From NCBI GenBank assembly GCA_037447655.1, contig JBBHKE010003299.1, forward strand, positions 151,957 through 215,956: DNA of 64,000 bases, given 5' to 3'. The notes beneath the pieces were generated by a model. The model saw nothing but the letters and a program-made list of their open reading frames with translations, searched no databases and was not told the DNA's origin. This DNA is from Zygnema cylindricum. Lineage: Eukaryota; Streptophyta; Zygnematophyceae; Zygnematales; Zygnemataceae. Shown in pieces: positions 21,217 to 32,169 of this stretch (position 1 is the stretch's first letter; each line of letters begins with the position of its first letter). The position numbers and the translations under genes are program-made.

Positions 21217-24200
21217 TTTTTTTTTCCTTTTTTTTTTTTTTTTTTTTTTTTTGTTCCGCAGATTTGTGGATCTTGTCGAGCCTCAACAGCTGTCGTTTTG
21301 GTATTGTACGAATAACAAGCTTTCGGTATCACCTGTGACATATGTCACGTCTGGTGGAATGGGAGGATTTTCGAAAGAAAATGACAAAATTGTAGATTCT
21401 GCGACCACCAGGTGGCTTGCCTCGGGAGATTCGTCGGGACACATGTCACTTTTTGACATTGCGGGAGGAACTATTTTGGCAAGATGGAAAGGGCACGAGG
21501 GAAGCATCACAAAGGTATCGTTATTATTATTATTATAACATTTGTTTTCTCACAATTTCAATCTCATGAACTCGTTTCATTTTGTTTTCTTTCATCTCTT
21601 TTTTGGTTTTTTCCCCTAGGAAGTTTCTTTCAATTTTTCTGTCATATTTTGCTGGACGTTTATTTTTTCTTTGGGTTGTTGAGATTTTGGGAGTTTGTTA
21701 TTTGTTTTTTCTTTTTTGTTGGTGTTTTCTCTCCCTTAGAAGAGGGTTTTTGTGAAAAAAATTATCCCTTTTTCTTGTTTTTTTACATTGGGGGAGGGGG
21801 GAGGACAACAGATGTCGCCATTTGGAGCATTTCAGTTAATTTCGAGTTCCATGGATCGGACAATTTTTGTGTGGGACTTAAGACGGTTAGTCTCTTTTTT
21901 TTTTTTTTTTTTTTTATCTTCTTGAGAGTTGTGGATCTCATAACCTTTCCGTGAATTCGGTTCTATTAACCCCTTTGAGAATTATCGGAAAAGACTGAAG
22001 GTTTTTTTGTTGGTTTTGAATTTATTGCAATTTCTGGTGATGTTGGGAGATAAAAAAATTTTATTTAAACCTTTGCAAACTGACCACTGTTTTCAAAGTT
22101 TATTTATTTTTTTATTTGTTTTTAATTGACACGCTTTTTTTCGACTTAATCTTTTTCAGCTTTTGACCCTGTTTTAATTTTTTTTTGGTTGCTTTATGTG
22201 TCTTCAAACTTATTTGCTTAAACTTGTTTAGTCATATTGTGGAAACGTTTTTCCTGTTGTGTTTCAGAGGGATTCTTTCAGTTCCGTTTTAAGCGTTTCT
22301 TAATGTTTAAACCATATTTAAACATATCTATTCAAACATGTTTAATCATAGCTAGATGTATGGGAACATTTTTATTGCTGTATCTCAGAGGGAGTTGCAT
22401 TCTAAGCGTTGTTTGGTCTTTCAAGCATCATTCAACATATCTATTAAGGCATGTTTGATCATATTTAAATACGTGGGAACATTTTTTTCCTGTGTTTCAG
22501 AGGGATTCCTGAAGTTGTTCAAACGTTTAAAGGTTATAACAATGGAGTCGTCGATTTTGCAATTCGACGCAACAATATATTATCGGCCACGGGAAGTAGA
22601 ATCGCCCTTAGCTCCTTTGAAAAACCAGGTTTACAGGTGAGGTCCTTTACTACCAAAATGGTTAAACCTCAACAAAATGGCAATAAAAACGGTTAAATGC
22701 CCAATAGGGAAAATGACTGAATGTCAAGGAAGTTGGCGAAAAATCAGCATGTTGGTTCAATCTAAAAACAATGGTTAAATGTCAAGAGAGAGAGTGGTTC
22801 AATGTCGGGTCAAAAGGATAGCTGGAAAGCCCAAAGTTTCTTTATAGTATTCAGTAAACAAAATTTCAGACGTATATATGCCATTCTGTATAAATATTGT
22901 AACACCATTATTATAGTAGTTCAAAGAGAATGAGACAAGAGGGATTGTAGCTCATATTCGTTTGATTAAGTTGTTTGGAACGAAGGTAATGGGAAAACTA
23001 AATACAATTCTTTTACAAAGTGTTCCTTTCGGAAATATAGAATGACTGACAGGAAACCTAAACGACAAAAGAGACTTGGTGAAGAGTCAAAAGTCAAAAG
23101 CGACACTATGGGCCAGCCTAGGAACTTAGGGGCTACACTAGGAGACAGGCTAGGGAACTGAGAGGTAGGAAATATAATCCAAAATCTGTATAGGAATCTG
23201 ATCTTAAAGGAGAGACTACCATAGAACTATACAGCTAATCGTTATTAGTATTAAACTTTTTTTCGCCACTTAAAACATCTTTTCTTCGTGCACACTTGTC
23301 GGATTGTCAATCCGATGGTTGCTATTGGAAGGCAAGATTCTCGCCTTCCTTTTGCTGGTCTCCGATTGACAATCCGATAAGTGTGCACGAAGAAAAGATG
23401 TTTTAAATGGCGAAAAAAACTTTACACTAGTAACAATTAGTGGTGTAGTGACATATGACGTGATATGTAGCCTAATACCAGAATTAGGCTACGCAGGAGA
23501 GAAAATACTGAAGAGAGAAACTACCAAAAATACCCAAGTTCTAAATAGAGGCTAGCATCCTGTGAACATCTAACAAAGGTACATCATGTACCGCTATTAG
23601 TGTTGATGTTTTTTTCAGCCTTTGATCACATTTTTCTTCATCCACATTTGTCTATGGCGATGGAAAAGCAAGACTCTTACATTCCAAATTGGTGTCTTTC
23701 TCTAAATTAAGATCAGACGAGTGTGCGCGTAGAAAAGTTTATGAAGTGGTGAACATACCGTGTACTTTTCAACAACTATCTATGGACGATTCAAGTTATG
23801 ATATGATTTTGTGAAGAAAGTGTGATGTAAAGGTTGAAAAAAGTATGATATTTTGACTCATGGACCGATAATTGACGTGGACGTGTACGCTTTTCTGTAC
23901 GCTGGTTAGCTTTTTTTAAATCTTTTTAGGGGTTTTATTACAGTTCTTCATAGGGTTTTTCTAATTCATATGTACGATCAGACATGGAGTGTTTTCCTCC
24001 TGTGATCGATGTACATCTAATAAATGGTGCACCCTTAATCACTACTAATGGATGATACTAATTCGACGTTGTTCCTTTTTTTTTCTTTTTTTTTTGCTGC
24101 TTTTCTTTTGACATCAAATGGTATTATCTAATATTCATTCTAATTGCGCAAATTGTTATAAATTGATAATACATGTCATCTGTTCGTATTTTAGAACCGT

Positions 24201-24555
24201 ACTTATTTCACATCGATGCTAATAATTTATCCCTGTTAAGGTTCATTGTTTTCTACTCTTAAAGGAAAATCTTTGATGTTAATAATTTAGCCTTATTAAG
24301 GTTCATTGTTTTCTACTCTCATTGTTTTCTACTCTCATTGTTTTCTAATATTAAAGGAAAAGCTTTTTAAAATCTTAACCTTTTCCTCAATCTGGATTTT
24401 TTCAGGTCTCACAATCACGAGTGGAAACTTTACGACTGTTGGACGCCGAAAGAGGAATGAAAACAACTTCCCATATTGTTTCTTTGAAGCTTTTACCTTT
24501 TTCAAGACTCGCGATTGTGGGAACAAATGACGGATACATTCGTATATGCGATTGA
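20467..24555 (+). CDS. WDR81/GFS12-type BEACH-WD40 protein, C-terminal WD40 exons
   Basis: Five exons joined by GT..AG introns with consistent phase: 20467-21029, 21262-21514, 21812-21885, 22501-22636, 24406-24555 (stop TGA); 391 residues visible. Motifs in order: AASIDGSLHLWDAFTGERL, MERLVAGTYDGRVRFVDLVE, WLASGDSSGHMSLFDIAGG with ARWKGHEGSITK, QLISSSMDRTIFVWDLRR, a divergent blade, and the C-terminal LLPFSRLAIVGTNDGYIRICD. This sequence of blades matches the C-terminal propeller of animal WDR81 and plant GFS12, proteins acting in endosome/vacuole trafficking. Between blades one and two lies an unusual Ser/Asn/Gly-rich insert of over 100 residues, with NGNGNGN repeats. BEACH and kinase-like parts are not found: upstream is a pyrimidine tract and then a copia element, so the gene is either split by a long TE-filled intron or truncated. 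Confidence 0.85.
21189..21252. repeat. Poly-T tract in a WD40 gene intron
   Basis: An almost pure T run before the TTCCGCAG acceptor of the exon at 21262. It may serve as an extended polypyrimidine tract. Confidence 0.8.
22240..22500 (+). repeat. Tandem duplication carrying three 3' splice sites
   Basis: Units of about 115-120 bp each contain GGGAACATTTTT..TTTCAGAGGGA-type sequence. Acceptor-like AG|AGGGA junctions end at 22267, 22388 and 22500; only the last continues into the conserved coding exon in frame. Confidence 0.7.
23230..23447. mobile_element. Long-hairpin CACCG-family MITE in a WD40 intron
   Basis: Nearly perfect inverted arms: CGCCACTTAAAACATCTTTT with TTCGTGCACACTTGTCGG at the left, and their complements at the right, around a short loop. 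Ends are TA-CAGCTAATCG and AGTGGTGTA. A transcript of the host intron would fold this into a long hairpin. A more degraded relative lies at about 23585-23765. Confidence 0.75.
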
Positions 24556-25683
24556 GGAACTAAGGTCATAAGGCGGAAATCGCAATGGAAAAACCAATTG
24601 TAAAAATTCCCTTTGTTTTGGTTTACCAAACCCTAAAAAACTCTAAGAAATCCTAAAAAAAACGCTAAAAAACCCTAGAAAGCCCCAAAAAAATTAATTG
24701 GTGAAAGGCACGGTTTTTATGTTTGGTAGATTCACATGTACTTCAAGAAGAAGTGTAGTAAGAGTGGGAAGGAGAGGAGAAAGGAGAGGAGAGTAGGAAG
24801 GAGAGGAAAGAGGAGAGTAGGAAGGAGAGGAGAGAGGAGAGGAGAGGAGAAAAGAGAGGAGAAAGGAGAGGAGAAAGGAGAGGAGAGGAGGAAGAAGAGG
24901 AGAGGAGAAAGGAGAGGGGGTTGAACTGGTGAATGAGGTCAGCATGGGAGGAGATGGTTGATTATCAAGGGAGAAGAAAAGAATATGGGAATATCGGAGA
25001 CATGAAGAGGGAAAGGAGTGGAAAGGGAGAGGGAGAGGGAGAAGCGATGAATAGTACATTTCGGCTCGTTGAAAGTTTGGTAGGGCAAATTACATTGAAG
25101 AAATTAGCGTTGATGTTGAGAGTGAATCTTTTAGTTTTAGGGCAAACCATACATAAGATTACCCAAAAAATTGTACAAATTGTACGAATTGTATGATTTA
25201 CCCTCGGAACGAAAGTAAAATGTAATGATGTGTACCAAATCGGAATAGTCCATTCTCGATAGCTATAAAGAGGAGGCTCTCGATCTTCATCGGTACGGTC
25301 CTTCTGTAAAATTGCGGATATGAATTGAAAAAACCGCCAATACAATACGTTTTATTTAAAAAAAATAACACTATGAATAACATCTTATCCCTTTGACCCA
25401 GGGAAAGTATGAACTGTCAATATTTGCCTACCTATTTACTTTTTTCTTTTACTTTTTTTTTTTTTTTTTTTACTTCTAAGTCATTCAAAAGTACAATTTG
25501 CGGAGGGGTAAGAAAAGGTTGTCTTCAGTAGCTTGACATGTAGATGACAAAGAATGTAGATGGATTATTTTTAAGGTTCAAAAACCAAACTAAACAGTAT
25601 ATTGAAAACTAATCATCTATCTAGTGGCCTATAGATCGTCAGCTACTGTAAATTTTAAGGAAAATCAGTTTGATTCGCATCAC
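24556..25683. other. 3' flank of the WD40 gene with a GGAGA-rich repeat
   Basis: Non-coding. It holds AAACCCTA-like repeats near 24630-24690 and a purine repeat (GGAGAGGAGA type) at about 24757-24925; ORFs reading Arg/Glu/Lys or Ser/Pro runs are artefacts of this repeat. Confidence 0.6.
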
Positions 25684-25892
25684 TACACCGTGTATCGCTA
25701 AGTGTTAATGTCGTCGCTTAGAAAGTAGTTTCTTTGTATACATGTGTGCGAGTTTCGGTTGGAGACCGTCAATCGGAAGGTGAGAATCTAGCCTTTCCGT
25801 CGCAACCATCAGATTATTAATTTGACAAGTGTGCACAGAAAAAAGATGGTTCGAGTGGCAAAAAAATCATACTAATAGCGATCCACGGTGTA
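25684..25892. mobile_element. CACCG-family MITE with hairpin core
   Basis: Begins TA-CACCGTGTATCG and ends GCGATCCACGGTG-TA; the interior has the family's GTGTGC / GCACAC inverted core, as at 23230. Confidence 0.65.
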
Positions 25893-26259
25893 ATACAAAG
25901 TCGATAGTTTATAAAATGAAGCAATACACAAAGCGGAGTGTACAACTATTTGTGTTGTACGCAGTTGGATTTTGATGCAAAAATTACGAAGGTTTTATAA
26001 TAAAACATATGTTTAAACGTTGTAGCTAGATTAAAACCGTTGATACCGGTAATCAATATGTTTAGAAAGTCAGTTTAATGATATAAAACGAAGAGAAAGA
26101 TAAAATAAACATTTGTATAGGGATATTGTATAAAGAAAGCAGAAATGTTTTAGAATATAATCAAATATGCACAATACAAACGTTCTGCGTAGTAGTATCA
26201 TTATAACATTGACATCTAAGTTACTTATTTTATGAATTCATGATAACCCGTTAGTTAAT

Positions 26260-26514
26260 GATATATGCCTTAAGAGAGAGTATGTGTCGATTCACAAAGA
26301 GAAATGCATAAAAGAAAAGTTAAAAAAAAATAGAAAAAAAGATTTTTTACTGAAAATGTACCGTTAAGACCAACAAGCGACCGACAAACATGAGAAACGT
26401 TAAACCCATTTTTGAGCGCTCGTTTTACGCGTAAAAGTCGACGCACAGCGGTCCGTGAACCGGCCGTCCGTAAAACTGTCATTTTAAAATGTTTTGCTTG
26501 CCAGCGCCGGCAAG
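26260..26514 (+). promoter_or_regulatory. Conserved region upstream of paralogue A
   Basis: Shares blocks with 41100-41450 upstream of paralogue B: GAGAGTAT..CGATTCACA-AGAGA-ATGCATAAAA, a TTTTACGC motif, and the hairpin motif GCTTGCCAGCGCCGGCAAG at 26496-26514. Conservation across copies suggests the duplicated unit includes this upstream DNA; a regulatory role is inference. Confidence 0.4.
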
Positions 26515-26765
26515 TTCGCGCGAAAAATCTGCATGACTTTGAGCCACCGTCGTCGTCCTTCGAGCATAGTAAATTTGAAAACCTGCAGGTTTGTTTTCGC
26601 GCCTTTGTTTGATGACGTCAAAGCGTGTGACGTGTCATAGGACACCTTCGATCGGAGTTACGCGCCAGAATTTTGGTGTGAACGACACCCGTTTTCCGAT
26701 GAGTTTTCGGAAAATCATCGGAATGGGCAAAAAGTTACAAATGCTCCGGTGGGAACAGGCTATCA

Positions 26766-26914
26766 GGGGGAGTTCCCATGGTTGTATTTTTTAGTGTGTT
26801 GCGCTGTCGTGTGTGCTAAATTTGGGGAAAGCTTAACAAAAAGGTGAAAAACGCTAAACTTTTAGCGCCCCGACAGCGTAACACATTCAAATATGCTCTG
26901 ACGTAAATCCCCCT
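26766..26914. mobile_element. Small MITE, GGGGGA..TCCCCC type
   Basis: Inverted ends GGGGGAGTTCCCATGG and GTAAATCCCCC, with the inner inverted pair TGTGTTGCGCTGTCG / CGACAGCGTAACACA. A better preserved copy lies at 54416-54546. Confidence 0.65.
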
Positions 26915-27104
26915 TTCATGTCAAGTGGTCACGGCTATTGTCATGTGTCACACATGTCACGCTACAGTCATGTGCTTAGTGTCACGGTTTTTTTTTTCTT
27001 GTCTGCCAGGCTGACGGCGAGTCCACCTGGACCTGCGGCTCTGCAACTCGTGGAATGTCAACAATATTACTGTGGTACTCTTTAACAGCTGTGTTAGCAA
27101 TCAT

Positions 27105-27225
27105 TTCTCCGTGCACACATGTCAGATTATCAATCTGACGGCCGCGATGTAAATTTGAGGATCTCACCTTCCGATTGGCGGTCTCCAGATGGAAATGGAG
27201 CACGTGTGCACGGAGGAAAAGATGA
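27105..27225. mobile_element. Hairpin MITE core in the leader of paralogue A
   Basis: Inverted arms TCTCCGTGCACACATGTC / GCACGTGTGCACGGAGGA around CAATCTGAC..GATGTAAATTT. Flanked on both sides by similar copies of a host sequence (GGAATGTCAACAAxxATTACTGTGGTACTCTTT at about 27052-27083 and 27278-27307). The same arrangement is seen inverted at 54070-54340 in copy C but not in copy B. Confidence 0.55.
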
Positions 27226-27761
27226 ATGGAATCGCGAAAGAAACATTGGCGCTGGAAGTGGTTCACCCTGCAGGGGAATGTCAACAAGGATTACTGTGGT
27301 ACTCTTTTCCAGCCATGGACAGCTTGTACTGGAAAGTTGCAGATGCCATTGCAGCCATGGCTGTACGGTCGTTTCGGAAAAATCTTCAGAATAAGTTTAA
27401 AAGAGATTTCCAAGCAACTTTATTCAGAGAGCCTTTCACAAGCAGAGTAAAAAATATAGGAATAGTATTTGAAAAAAAAGCTCTGCAAACAGATTTTCCA
27501 GAAAATTTGAAGGAAACGTCAAAGGAAATAACATTGCCACACTTGCATACAAGCTATAGCCAAAAAAGAGAAAACTTTTTTCTTTCTTTGATTACAACTG
27601 TGATTACTATTTTTAAGCTTCTTCTGGTCCGTACATATAGAAAATTGAGCAGTAACGAGAGACCTTGTTACTCTAACACCTCAAATTCTATTCTTTTGAA
27701 TATTTCAAAGAGGCATATAGTTAAAAAAAACACGCAGTTGTCCATCGTCTACAATGTTTAA
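27189..27761 (+). CDS. Conserved upstream ORF, paralogue A locus
   Basis: An open frame of 190 codons ending just past the start codon of paralogue A. From about codon 35 it matches ORFs at the same place before B (44933-45412) and C (53728-54177): PAMDSLYWKVADAIAAMAVR, then FRKNLQNKFKRDF, ALQTDF and LLVRTYRKLS. Differences among the copies include several silent third-position changes (for instance within ADAIAAMA), a mild hint of protein-level constraint. The N-terminal 35 codons read through the MITE and are probably not original. No family recognised. It could be a real small gene, a 5' exon, or simply duplicated leader sequence. Confidence 0.35.
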   Translation: MEMEHVCTEEKMNGIAKETLALEVVHPAGECQQGLLWYSFPAMDSLYWKVADAIAAMAVRSFRKNLQNKFKRDFQATLFREPFTSRVKNIGIVFEKKALQTDFPENLKETSKEITLPHLHTSYSQKRENFFLSLITTVITIFKLLLVRTYRKLSSNERPCYSNTSNSILLNISKRHIVKKNTQLSIVYNV

Positions 27762-30700
27762 CTTTAGCTTAAAATGGCACCTAAGGAACAGAAGTCTCAC
27801 ATTATTAATGTTGTTTTTGAATTCTCTCACAATTTCTTATTCCTGTGGTATTACCGGCATCAAACTGGGCAGTGAGGCCTTGAAAAATGGCGTTGAAGAA
27901 ATGACGTTTGAGCTCATTCCTCGAAGAAATGAGTCGGAGCAAGGTAGACTGTTTTTTCTATGTTTGTTGATTAGTAATATACAAATAATATTTCAATGCT
28001 TGGTAATGTGTGTCTTTTGCTGTAAAGCTCAGTAATCTCTGAATTTTTTTTGATTGCTTGGTAATGCATTCCTGCTGTTGGATTTCGTTGTAGTATATTC
28101 TTTTTGTTTTGTTGCATAGTAATGTTTCCCTTTGTTTCATGGCTTTGTGACTCTTTTTTTTTATCGCTTAGTGATGTATTCCTCTTGTTTTATTTCTTCG
28201 TAATGTTTCCCTTTGTTTTATTGCTTAGTAGCCTAACTTTTTGTCCTGTTGCTTTCTAATGTATTCCTTTTGTTTTATCGCTTAGAACTATATTCTCCTT
28301 GTTTTAATGCTTTTTAACATACCCCTTTTGTTTTATTGCTAAGAAATGTTTTCTCTTTGTTTCATTGCTTAGGAATGTATTCCGTTGTCCTATTGCTTAG
28401 CAATCTATGCCTTTTGTTTTATCGCTTAGAAATGTATCCCCTTTGTTTTATTGCTTATTAATGGACGCCTTTTGTTTTATTTCTTAGTATTGTATTCCGT
28501 TTGTTTTTCCCTTAGCACTGTATTCCTTTTTTTTTTATTGCTTAGTAATGCATTCCTTTTGTCTTATTGCGTAATAATGTATTCCTTTTACGCCGTTTGT
28601 TTTATTGCAAAGTAATGGATGCCTTTTTTTGTTCATTCCTATGCCTATTGGTTCATTCATTGACTCAGGATGCTTATTGAAGGAGAGTCTGCTTGTTCCT
28701 GCCTGGTTTGCTGATTGGGAGAAGTGGAGGGTGGAGATAATAGGGGCAGAGGGAGAGAGGGAAAGGGAGGAAAAGGAGACACTTCTAGGGAGGAGGAGAG
28801 AGGGAGAGGGATCCAGAGGGGGGGAGGGAGAGAGGCATCCAGCGTGGGGGGAGGAGAGACAGATGGAGAAACTCAGGATGCTTATTGAAGGGATACACAC
28901 TTAGACACTGCTAGGGAGGAGATAGAGGGAGAGGGAGAGGGAGAGATAGAGAAGGGTGAGTAGTAGTGCAACGTTCCTCTTTTTCCTTTCATTCCCGCTT
29001 GTCCCTCTTTCTCCTACCTCTTTTCTTTTTGCTTCCTTTCCTCCGTGTCCTTTTCTCCATACCCTTATTGGCCACAGTTTTATCAGCCATTTATTAACAA
29101 CGTTTTGCTTCTTTTTGGTGTCATTGCAGCTTCCAAATATAAATTGACAAGAACAGATTTCGGTCTTCTTACTGTCTCAAGTCTATCAAGTCCCTCAAGC
29201 TCCAATGCGACAGTCTGTCTCTGGTTCCCTCAACCGGTAGGCCCCAGTTGGTTCGAGAGAGAGACATTGGATGGGAAATTTGAGTTCACTTTTTGTACCA
29301 CACAAGGGAAAGGCTGCTCCAGAACTTTAAACTTCAGGTGAGGAGCTCTGAGTTTCCTAAAACGCTGAAGCTCCATACACGCCGGGCCACACTTTGCACC
29401 CCAACCTCAAAGTAAAAAAAGAAAGAGTACAATTACAAGTTAATAATTTTATAAGTTAAATTACAAGAGTATATTTTTTTTTTCAGAAAACCGCATATCT
29501 GAAAGTTAACGTTTCTGAAATCAACTTTCCAGAACTCAGATTTCTTCAACTTAACTTTGTGAAACAACACTTTTTTGAGAAAAAAAAATCCGAAAAAACT
29601 AGGTTCGTTACAAACTTTACTACTTGGTCCAAAAACCGGAACCACTTAATCAAACACAATTCCAATATTTTCCCCTTTATTCCGCCTCTCTTTTCCTTCA
29701 AAACGTTTCTTCTCACAGTTTCCCAAGGACAAACCAACCTTGTATTGGCTTTGCAAGATTCTATTTCTTTTTTTATTGTGTGCGATGAAAACTGCTTTGT
29801 TTTAATTCGTGTAGAATTAAACGGTCAGATTCTAAACGAACGCAGGACATGTATATTCTTGGGGCGATTTTGACCCATCGTCTTTGATTACCAACCCTGA
29901 AACTTACATCAGGTTTTCCAAAGAATTTTGTAATATTTTTGAATCAGTCCATCAGAATTAGCTCAAAAGTAATGAGGACAGTGCTTATGGTGGCGGTCGG
30001 CAGTGACCGAATTCTGCCTTTCTACATGTTTCAATTGTTTTGTATGTATCGGTTTTTGATCTTATTTTGTGTTTGATATTGATTTTTCAGGAAAGTTGCT
30101 TTAGAGGACGCTTCCTCTCACTGCTCTGAGAATTCCATTTTTTCGTCAGACCTCACTGTAAGGCATTCGTTCAAATTACCTTCGCCTAATATTATTTTGT
30201 GGCCTTACCTCAGGAAAATAACCTTAAGGCTACACACTTAGCTGAGCATTTTACCTCGAAAAAAATTGTTTTTGATTTTCATAAACCTTTGGTTTAATTT
30301 TTTATCATTGCTGCTTTTGTTTCCCTGTCAAAATATTTGTTTTTAATATTCTATGTAAATGGTATTGTGCTTGAAATTGAAACGCAGGCAATTTTTGCAC
30401 AAATAAAAGATGTGATTTTCTCTGTTCGAGCGTCAGCAATGGACAGCGAAGGATCCACTCACGTTAGTTTTCCTTATCCGTTCTCCTTATTTCTTTTTTT
30501 TTTGTTTTTTTACAAAATCGTTTCTCTTAGAGGACACCTGCTCCTAGTATGATGTCTAAAAATCAAATGCACTGGGAGGTCCGTGTGTTTTTTTCGTTGT
30601 TGTCAGTCAAATCGAGCACAGAAGTTGATACTGATGACATAATCGATAACTCATCGATTACCCAGTGGTATCCATAAAGCCTTCCAAAAGAAGAGTACAA

Positions 30701-31191
30701 ATGATTAAAAACAGAGATAGGAAATTTTACCTACATCATCACCGTAAAAGCCATTTCTGTAAAACCTCTTTTAACCTCTATCATTCTTGCTCCAAAAACT
30801 CCATTCAGTGTTTTCTTGAAAGGAAAGTTTTCTACTTCCTTCTTTCTTGATGCAGACGGAACCCAAGTCAACATACAGCGAATACCGCCTTTCTAAAAGG
30901 CCCCTTTCTTATTCACTTGTACAAGAAATGATGTCTCAAAGACACATGGCGAGTCCGTTCCGTCGAAAATTGCGTCAGGCATCCGTTACCCCGACCGTAT
31001 TTGCGGATGCTGGTACTGGAAAGTCTCCCGTGAACCAAAACCAGAATGGAAACCAAAACGGATTTGCGGTCGGTGACGAGACATATGTGACGCAAACGAA
31101 CCAACAGGCTCAGTTTGATAATAGCCCGAGTGTCAATAATAACAATGCAGTTTATTTTTACGAGGACAGTGGTAACGAGTTAGCACCGTAG
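27754..31191 (+). CDS. Paralogue A: unrecognised secreted-type protein, 5 exons
   Basis: Exons 27754-27943, 29130-29337, 30091-30157, 30388-30462 and 30856-31191 (stop TAG) join in phase to 291 residues; every junction is GT..AG. Residues 1-31 (KWHLRNRSL, then LTLLMLFLNSLTISYS) look like a signal peptide ending before Cys. The middle has a beta-rich look (FGLLTVSSLSSP, TVCLWFPQPVGPSWF, LDGKFEFTFCTTQGKGC), Cys residues and sequons NES and NAT, fitting a secreted or surface protein. A conserved basic stretch follows (RLSKRPLSYSLVQEMMSQRH, FRRKLRQ), then an Asn/Gln-rich tail (NQNQNGNQNGF). Exon 1-4 lengths and phases equal those of B and C. I recognise no domain. Function unknown; intactness in three copies argues against a pseudogene. 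Confidence 0.8.
28010..28640 (+). repeat. Degenerate minisatellite in intron 1 of paralogue A
   Basis: Imperfect repeats of about 25-40 bases around TTTTATTGCTTAGTAATGTATTCC. The same repeat occupies intron 1 of B (45700-46150) and, inverted, of C (52740-53400). Confidence 0.75.
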
Positions 31192-31465
31192 TTTATTGGT
31201 AGCCTCAAAGAAATGTACTATCCAGTTGAATAACCATCTTGAATATGTAAATATGTAAATATGGAGAGAGTGAACTCTTATCAATTTCTATTTTGTATAA
31301 AACGGCTCTTTACTTTAGATGGGTATTTCCTCGATGATTGTTGGTGTGATATTTTGACTCTTTGTTATGTGATGATGTACTAACACCCCTTTAGTTTTGT
31401 CAACCGTACTCTCCCTCTACCCACCTCTCTTTCAAGATTTTCCGTGTCCTTCTCCTTCAGGATTT

Positions 31466-31511
31466 TTCCACTCCCTCTCCCACTCCTCCCTCTCCCTCCC
31501 TCTCCCTCTCC
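31466..31511 (+). repeat. CTCCCT microsatellite downstream of paralogue A
   Basis: A CCCTCTCCC run beyond the stop codon. The equivalent repeat is inside the coding region in B (48445-48560) and present in fragment D (54766-54815). Confidence 0.75.
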
Positions 31512-31958
31512 CAAAGACAAACCTTAAAAAGGGAAATAATATGTATATGTACCTCACCTATCTGATTCTCCAAATTTATTATGAATGTGTAAACCACCTC
31601 TTGCAAGTTTAGCCTTGCATTTTAAATATGTGTGATACCTAGGATTGTACTCGTTACAAAATACCATAAATAATATATATCAACTTTAAATTTTTTTAAA
31701 GTTGATATTTGTGGAAGTCGTCGGCTACTTCAATCTTTCCCTCCTTAGCTTTGTTAAACCCAAAAAGAGCTCATCATTCTCGTCCCCCTAAATTTTGTGA
31801 AAGGAGGATTTCTTTCACAGGTTTTGAAAATTCTTGTCCCATATAAGGAGTGGGAGAAGACATTTTGCCCCCAAATTTTGGAGTTCCCCCTATTGCGGCG
31901 GCCTCCAATAGTGAGGGAAACTCGATTGCCCTCCAAACTCAAAACTCCTACCCACCAG

Positions 31959-32168
31959 TACACCGCTAATCGTTATTAGTGTTATAAAAAAATCGCCATT
32001 TAAAGCATATGTTCTTTGTGCACATTTGTTGGATTGTCAATCCGATGGTTGCTATTCGGAGGCAAGATTCTCACTTTCCTATTGGCGGTCTCCGATTGGC
32101 AATCCGACAAGTGCACATGGAGAAAAGATGTTTTAAGTGGCAAAACAACTTTAACACTAACAATAATT
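31959..32168. mobile_element. CACCG-family MITE with hairpin core
   Basis: Begins TA-CACCGCTAATCGTTATTAG; the interior has GATTGTCAATCCGATGG and its inverted partner GATTGGCAATCCGACAAG. The right end is eroded and abuts the 3' end of the LINE. Confidence 0.65.
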
Positions 32169-32169
32169 A

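Noticed and set aside
24736-25059. Arg/Glu/Lys-rich and Ser/Pro/Leu-rich ORFs
   Set aside because: Direct translations of a GGAGA-type purine repeat on either strand.
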